Shown here: in pieces, positions 62,321-64,000 of the stretch | How the letters are laid out: each line of letters starts with the position of its first letter | Numbering within the stretch: the first letter of the stretch is position 1 | Assembly (NCBI RefSeq): GCF_003751845.1 | Contig: NZ_RJKQ01000001.1 | Coordinates: 1,178,001 to 1,242,000, forward strand | Direction of reading: 5' to 3' | DNA: 64,000 bases | Source: Enterobacter sp. BIGb0383 | GTDB lineage: Bacteria > Pseudomonadota > Gammaproteobacteria > Enterobacterales > Enterobacteriaceae | Made by a program: the position numbers and the translations under genes | Notes under the pieces: generated by a model | What the model saw: the letters and a program-made list of their open reading frames with translations, nothing else | The model's database searches: none | Told to the model about the DNA's origin: nothing

Positions 62321-63512
62321 ACTCCTCCAGCATCTGTTTTCCACTATAGGCTTCGCGGCTGCGGGCACGGAAGGCGTCCAGAGAGGTGCCAAATACCGCC
62401 TGGGCGATTTCCGCTTTCGGGCACTGCACCAGAGGCAGGATCGCCTGCTCGCCAAAGGTTTTACCGCCCGATTTTTGCAGCACTTCCCGCGCCGCATCGC
62501 TATGGGTTGCCAGCACCGGCACGCCGATGGATAACGCTTCACAGAGGATCAGCGGATAGTTATCCACCCGGGAGCTGAACAGCAGCGCGTCCAGCGGATT
62601 CAGCTCGCTCATCAGCTGACGTTTGTCGGTCAGGAAACCGTGGTTGATGACGTTCGGTCCCTCAAACGGCGACCACTTGCCAAAGGTATGCACCTCCACT
62701 TTATCGCCGAGGGCAATGATATCCCTCACCAGCTGCTGGTTGGTTTTTCCGTCATAGCGAAGATCGTGGGCCACAACGGCAATTTTGGGCCGCGCTGCCT
62801 CGGGCGCAACGGGCGGCAGATCGGCGAGGATCGCCTCCGTCGCCACGTCGATACCGTTATTGATAATGTGGCACTGACCGGCGCCGTACAGGCTGTTAAA
62901 GGCGTCGGCCACATGCTGGCTCGGAGAGATAAAACGGCAGCCCAACGCCAGCATGGCGCGAAACAGCTCGCGCTTACGGTCGACCAGGCTATGCGCCCTG
63001 TCCACTTTTACCGGCGGGTAGTTGCTCAGGGTCGGGCATTTCTGGCAGTTATCTTTCCAGCCTTCGCAGCCGTCGAGGAAAGCACAGCGGCCGGTGACGC
63101 TCCAGTGATCGTGCAACGTCCAGACAAAGGTCACCTCCGGCTTATGGGTTTTCACCTTCAGGCAAAATGTCACCACCTCTTCCAGATTAAGCCAGTAGCT
63201 GTGCAGCACGTGAAAGTGCAGTACCACCGGGCCCGGCGTACGGGTGACCGTGCGGTACAGATTATTCAGGTTGCCAAAAACATCGCGATTAAACAGGCGA
63301 AAAAGCGCCAGATTGGCGATAGAGGTCAGGCGCGGTGTCTGCTTGATGACCTCCTGATAGTTGTCGTGGCTGACGCTTTTTTTGCCGCCTTTGCCATAGC
63401 CATACACGAAGCGCGACTGCAGCCCTTGCTGCAACGCCCGCTGGTGCAGATCCAGCGCGACGCCCGCGGCGCCGCCTTCGGCGAGGCGGACGTTAAATTG
63501 CAGAATATTCAT
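62295..63512 (-). CDS. wcaC: Colanic acid glycosyltransferase WcaC
   Basis: GT4-family transferase of 405 residues. It starts MNILQFNVRLAEGGAAGVALDL, with LHFHVLHSYWLNLEEVV, a cysteine-rich stretch CAFLDGCEGWKDNCQKC (about residues 142-158), and a late ILCEALSIGVPVLATHSDAA with the donor-binding Glu. It overlaps wcaB by 4 bases and wcaD by 26. Confidence 0.95.
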   Translation of the reverse strand: MNILQFNVRLAEGGAAGVALDLHQRALQQGLQSRFVYGYGKGGKKSVSHDNYQEVIKQTPRLTSIANLALFRLFNRDVFGNLNNLYRTVTRTPGPVVLHFHVLHSYWLNLEEVVTFCLKVKTHKPEVTFVWTLHDHWSVTGRCAFLDGCEGWKDNCQKCPTLSNYPPVKVDRAHSLVDRKRELFRAMLALGCRFISPSQHVADAFNSLYGAGQCHIINNGIDVATEAILADLPPVAPEAARPKIAVVAHDLRYDGKTNQQLVRDIIALGDKVEVHTFGKWSPFEGPNVINHGFLTDKRQLMSELNPLDALLFSSRVDNYPLILCEALSIGVPVLATHSDAAREVLQKSGGKTFGEQAILPLVQCPKAEIAQAVFGTSLDAFRARSREAYSGKQMLEEYVSFYQNL

Positions 63513-64000
63513 TTAATAACCTTTACTCGCGCTTTTTCGCCCACCACCAGCGCGTTATCCGGAACGCTGTCCAGCACGACGCTGCCGGCACCGATGGTGA
63601 CGTTATTACCGATGCAAATATCCCCGATCAGGACGGCGTTAACCCCCAGCTCCACGCCGTTACCAATGGTGGGACAGCGCAGATTCTCCGCGCTGCGGTT
63701 GCCGATGGTCACGCCATGACGAATCGTGAAGTCGTCCCCGGCCACGACGTTTTTATTGATAACGATCCCGTAGCCGTGGTGGATGATGAACCGGCGGCCT
63801 ATAGTGGCTGCCGCCTGGATCTCATAGCCAAATATGCATTCAGTCAGGATGCGGTAGAGCACCAGAACCGGTGCCGCCCACAGATTATTCAGGACATTTT
63901 TTTTGCGCCAGACGGAGCAAAAATGCGCAATGCGGTAGGCCACGACCATGCAGCACGGTCGCAGGCTCCAGCTATTACTTCGCAGATCTTCCAGCAGCAT
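63509..64000 (-). CDS. wcaB: Colanic acid acetyltransferase WcaB (start at window edge)
   Basis: Serine acetyltransferase-like hexapeptide enzyme. The ATG at 63998-64000 is the last codon in the window and gives 163 residues (MLLEDLRSNSWSLRPCC), one longer than E. coli WcaB at 162, so the gene is probably complete. Visible are IHHGYGIVINKNVVAGDDFTIRHG in pieces (about 73-96), the catalytic histidines of the beta-helix family, and AVLIGDICIGNNVTIGAGSV. Upstream wcaA and the wza-wzc genes are not in the window. Confidence 0.93.
   Translation of the reverse strand: MLLEDLRSNSWSLRPCCMVVAYRIAHFCSVWRKKNVLNNLWAAPVLVLYRILTECIFGYEIQAAATIGRRFIIHHGYGIVINKNVVAGDDFTIRHGVTIGNRSAENLRCPTIGNGVELGVNAVLIGDICIGNNVTIGAGSVVLDSVPDNALVVGEKARVKVIK

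Overview
This is a chromosomal window from a member of the Enterobacteriaceae. Backbone genes (tmaR-yeeA-dacD-sbcB-tsuBA-plaP-yeeZ-hisLGDCBHAFI-wzz-ugd-gnd ... galF-gnu-wca genes) follow the Escherichia/Salmonella order. It is not E. coli K-12-like, because it carries an anaerobic cobalamin (cbi) operon. It is not Salmonella-like at cbi, because tmaR rather than pocR/pdu lies upstream of cbiA. It is not a typical Klebsiella, because it has a full colanic acid (wca) cluster and an ordinary O-antigen cluster between galF and gnd. An Enterobacter/Kosakonia/Lelliottia-type organism is my best guess; the species cannot be fixed from the sequence alone.

Layout. (1) 1-8237, minus strand: cbiJ (cut by the window edge), cbiH, G, F, T, E, D, C, B and A, tightly overlapping, headed by a cobalamin riboswitch (about 8290-8552). 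A 59-bp palindromic interspersed repeat sits inside the riboswitch aptamer. (2) 8700-18504: housekeeping genes for tyrosine-linked polar protein TmaR, an FUSC membrane protein, penicillin-binding protein 6b, exonuclease I, thiosulfate uptake, putrescine import and an NAD-binding SDR. An AT-rich membrane O-acyltransferase gene is inserted between dacD and sbcB. sbmC and yeeY, known at this locus in E. coli, are absent. (3) 18600-25940, plus strand: the complete histidine operon with promoter, His-rich leader peptide, attenuator and final terminator. (4) 25938-43600, minus strand: the O-antigen region wzz-ugd-gnd-manB-manC-GT-acetyltransferase-GT-wzy-GT-two acetyltransferases-wzx-SDR-rmlC-rmlA-rmlB, preceded by a JUMPstart/ops element, then galF and gnu. 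(5) 46157-64000, minus strand: colanic acid genes wcaM, L, K, wzxC, wcaJ, cpsG, cpsB, wcaI, gmm, fcl, gmd, wcaF, E, D, C and B; wcaA and wza-wzb-wzc would lie beyond the right edge.

How the parts fit. The O-antigen locus encodes GDP-mannose supply (manB/manC), a dTDP-6-deoxyhexose supply (rmlB, rmlA, rmlC plus an unassigned reductase instead of rmlD), UndPP-GlcNAc to UndPP-GalNAc conversion (gnu), three candidate glycosyltransferases, three hexapeptide acetyltransferases, flippase (wzx), polymerase (wzy) and chain-length regulator (wzz). The simplest reading is a Wzx/Wzy-dependent, O-acetylated, roughly tetrasaccharide O unit starting with GalNAc and containing mannose and a 6-deoxyhexose such as 6-deoxy-L-talose or L-rhamnose. 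The second manB copy (cpsG, colanic acid) is nearly identical to the O-antigen manB except at the 3' end, which suggests recombination between the two loci.

The most unusual observations are the repeat in the riboswitch, the absence of rmlD with an adjacent SDR whose YxxxK tyrosine is phenylalanine, and the mosaic manB pair.
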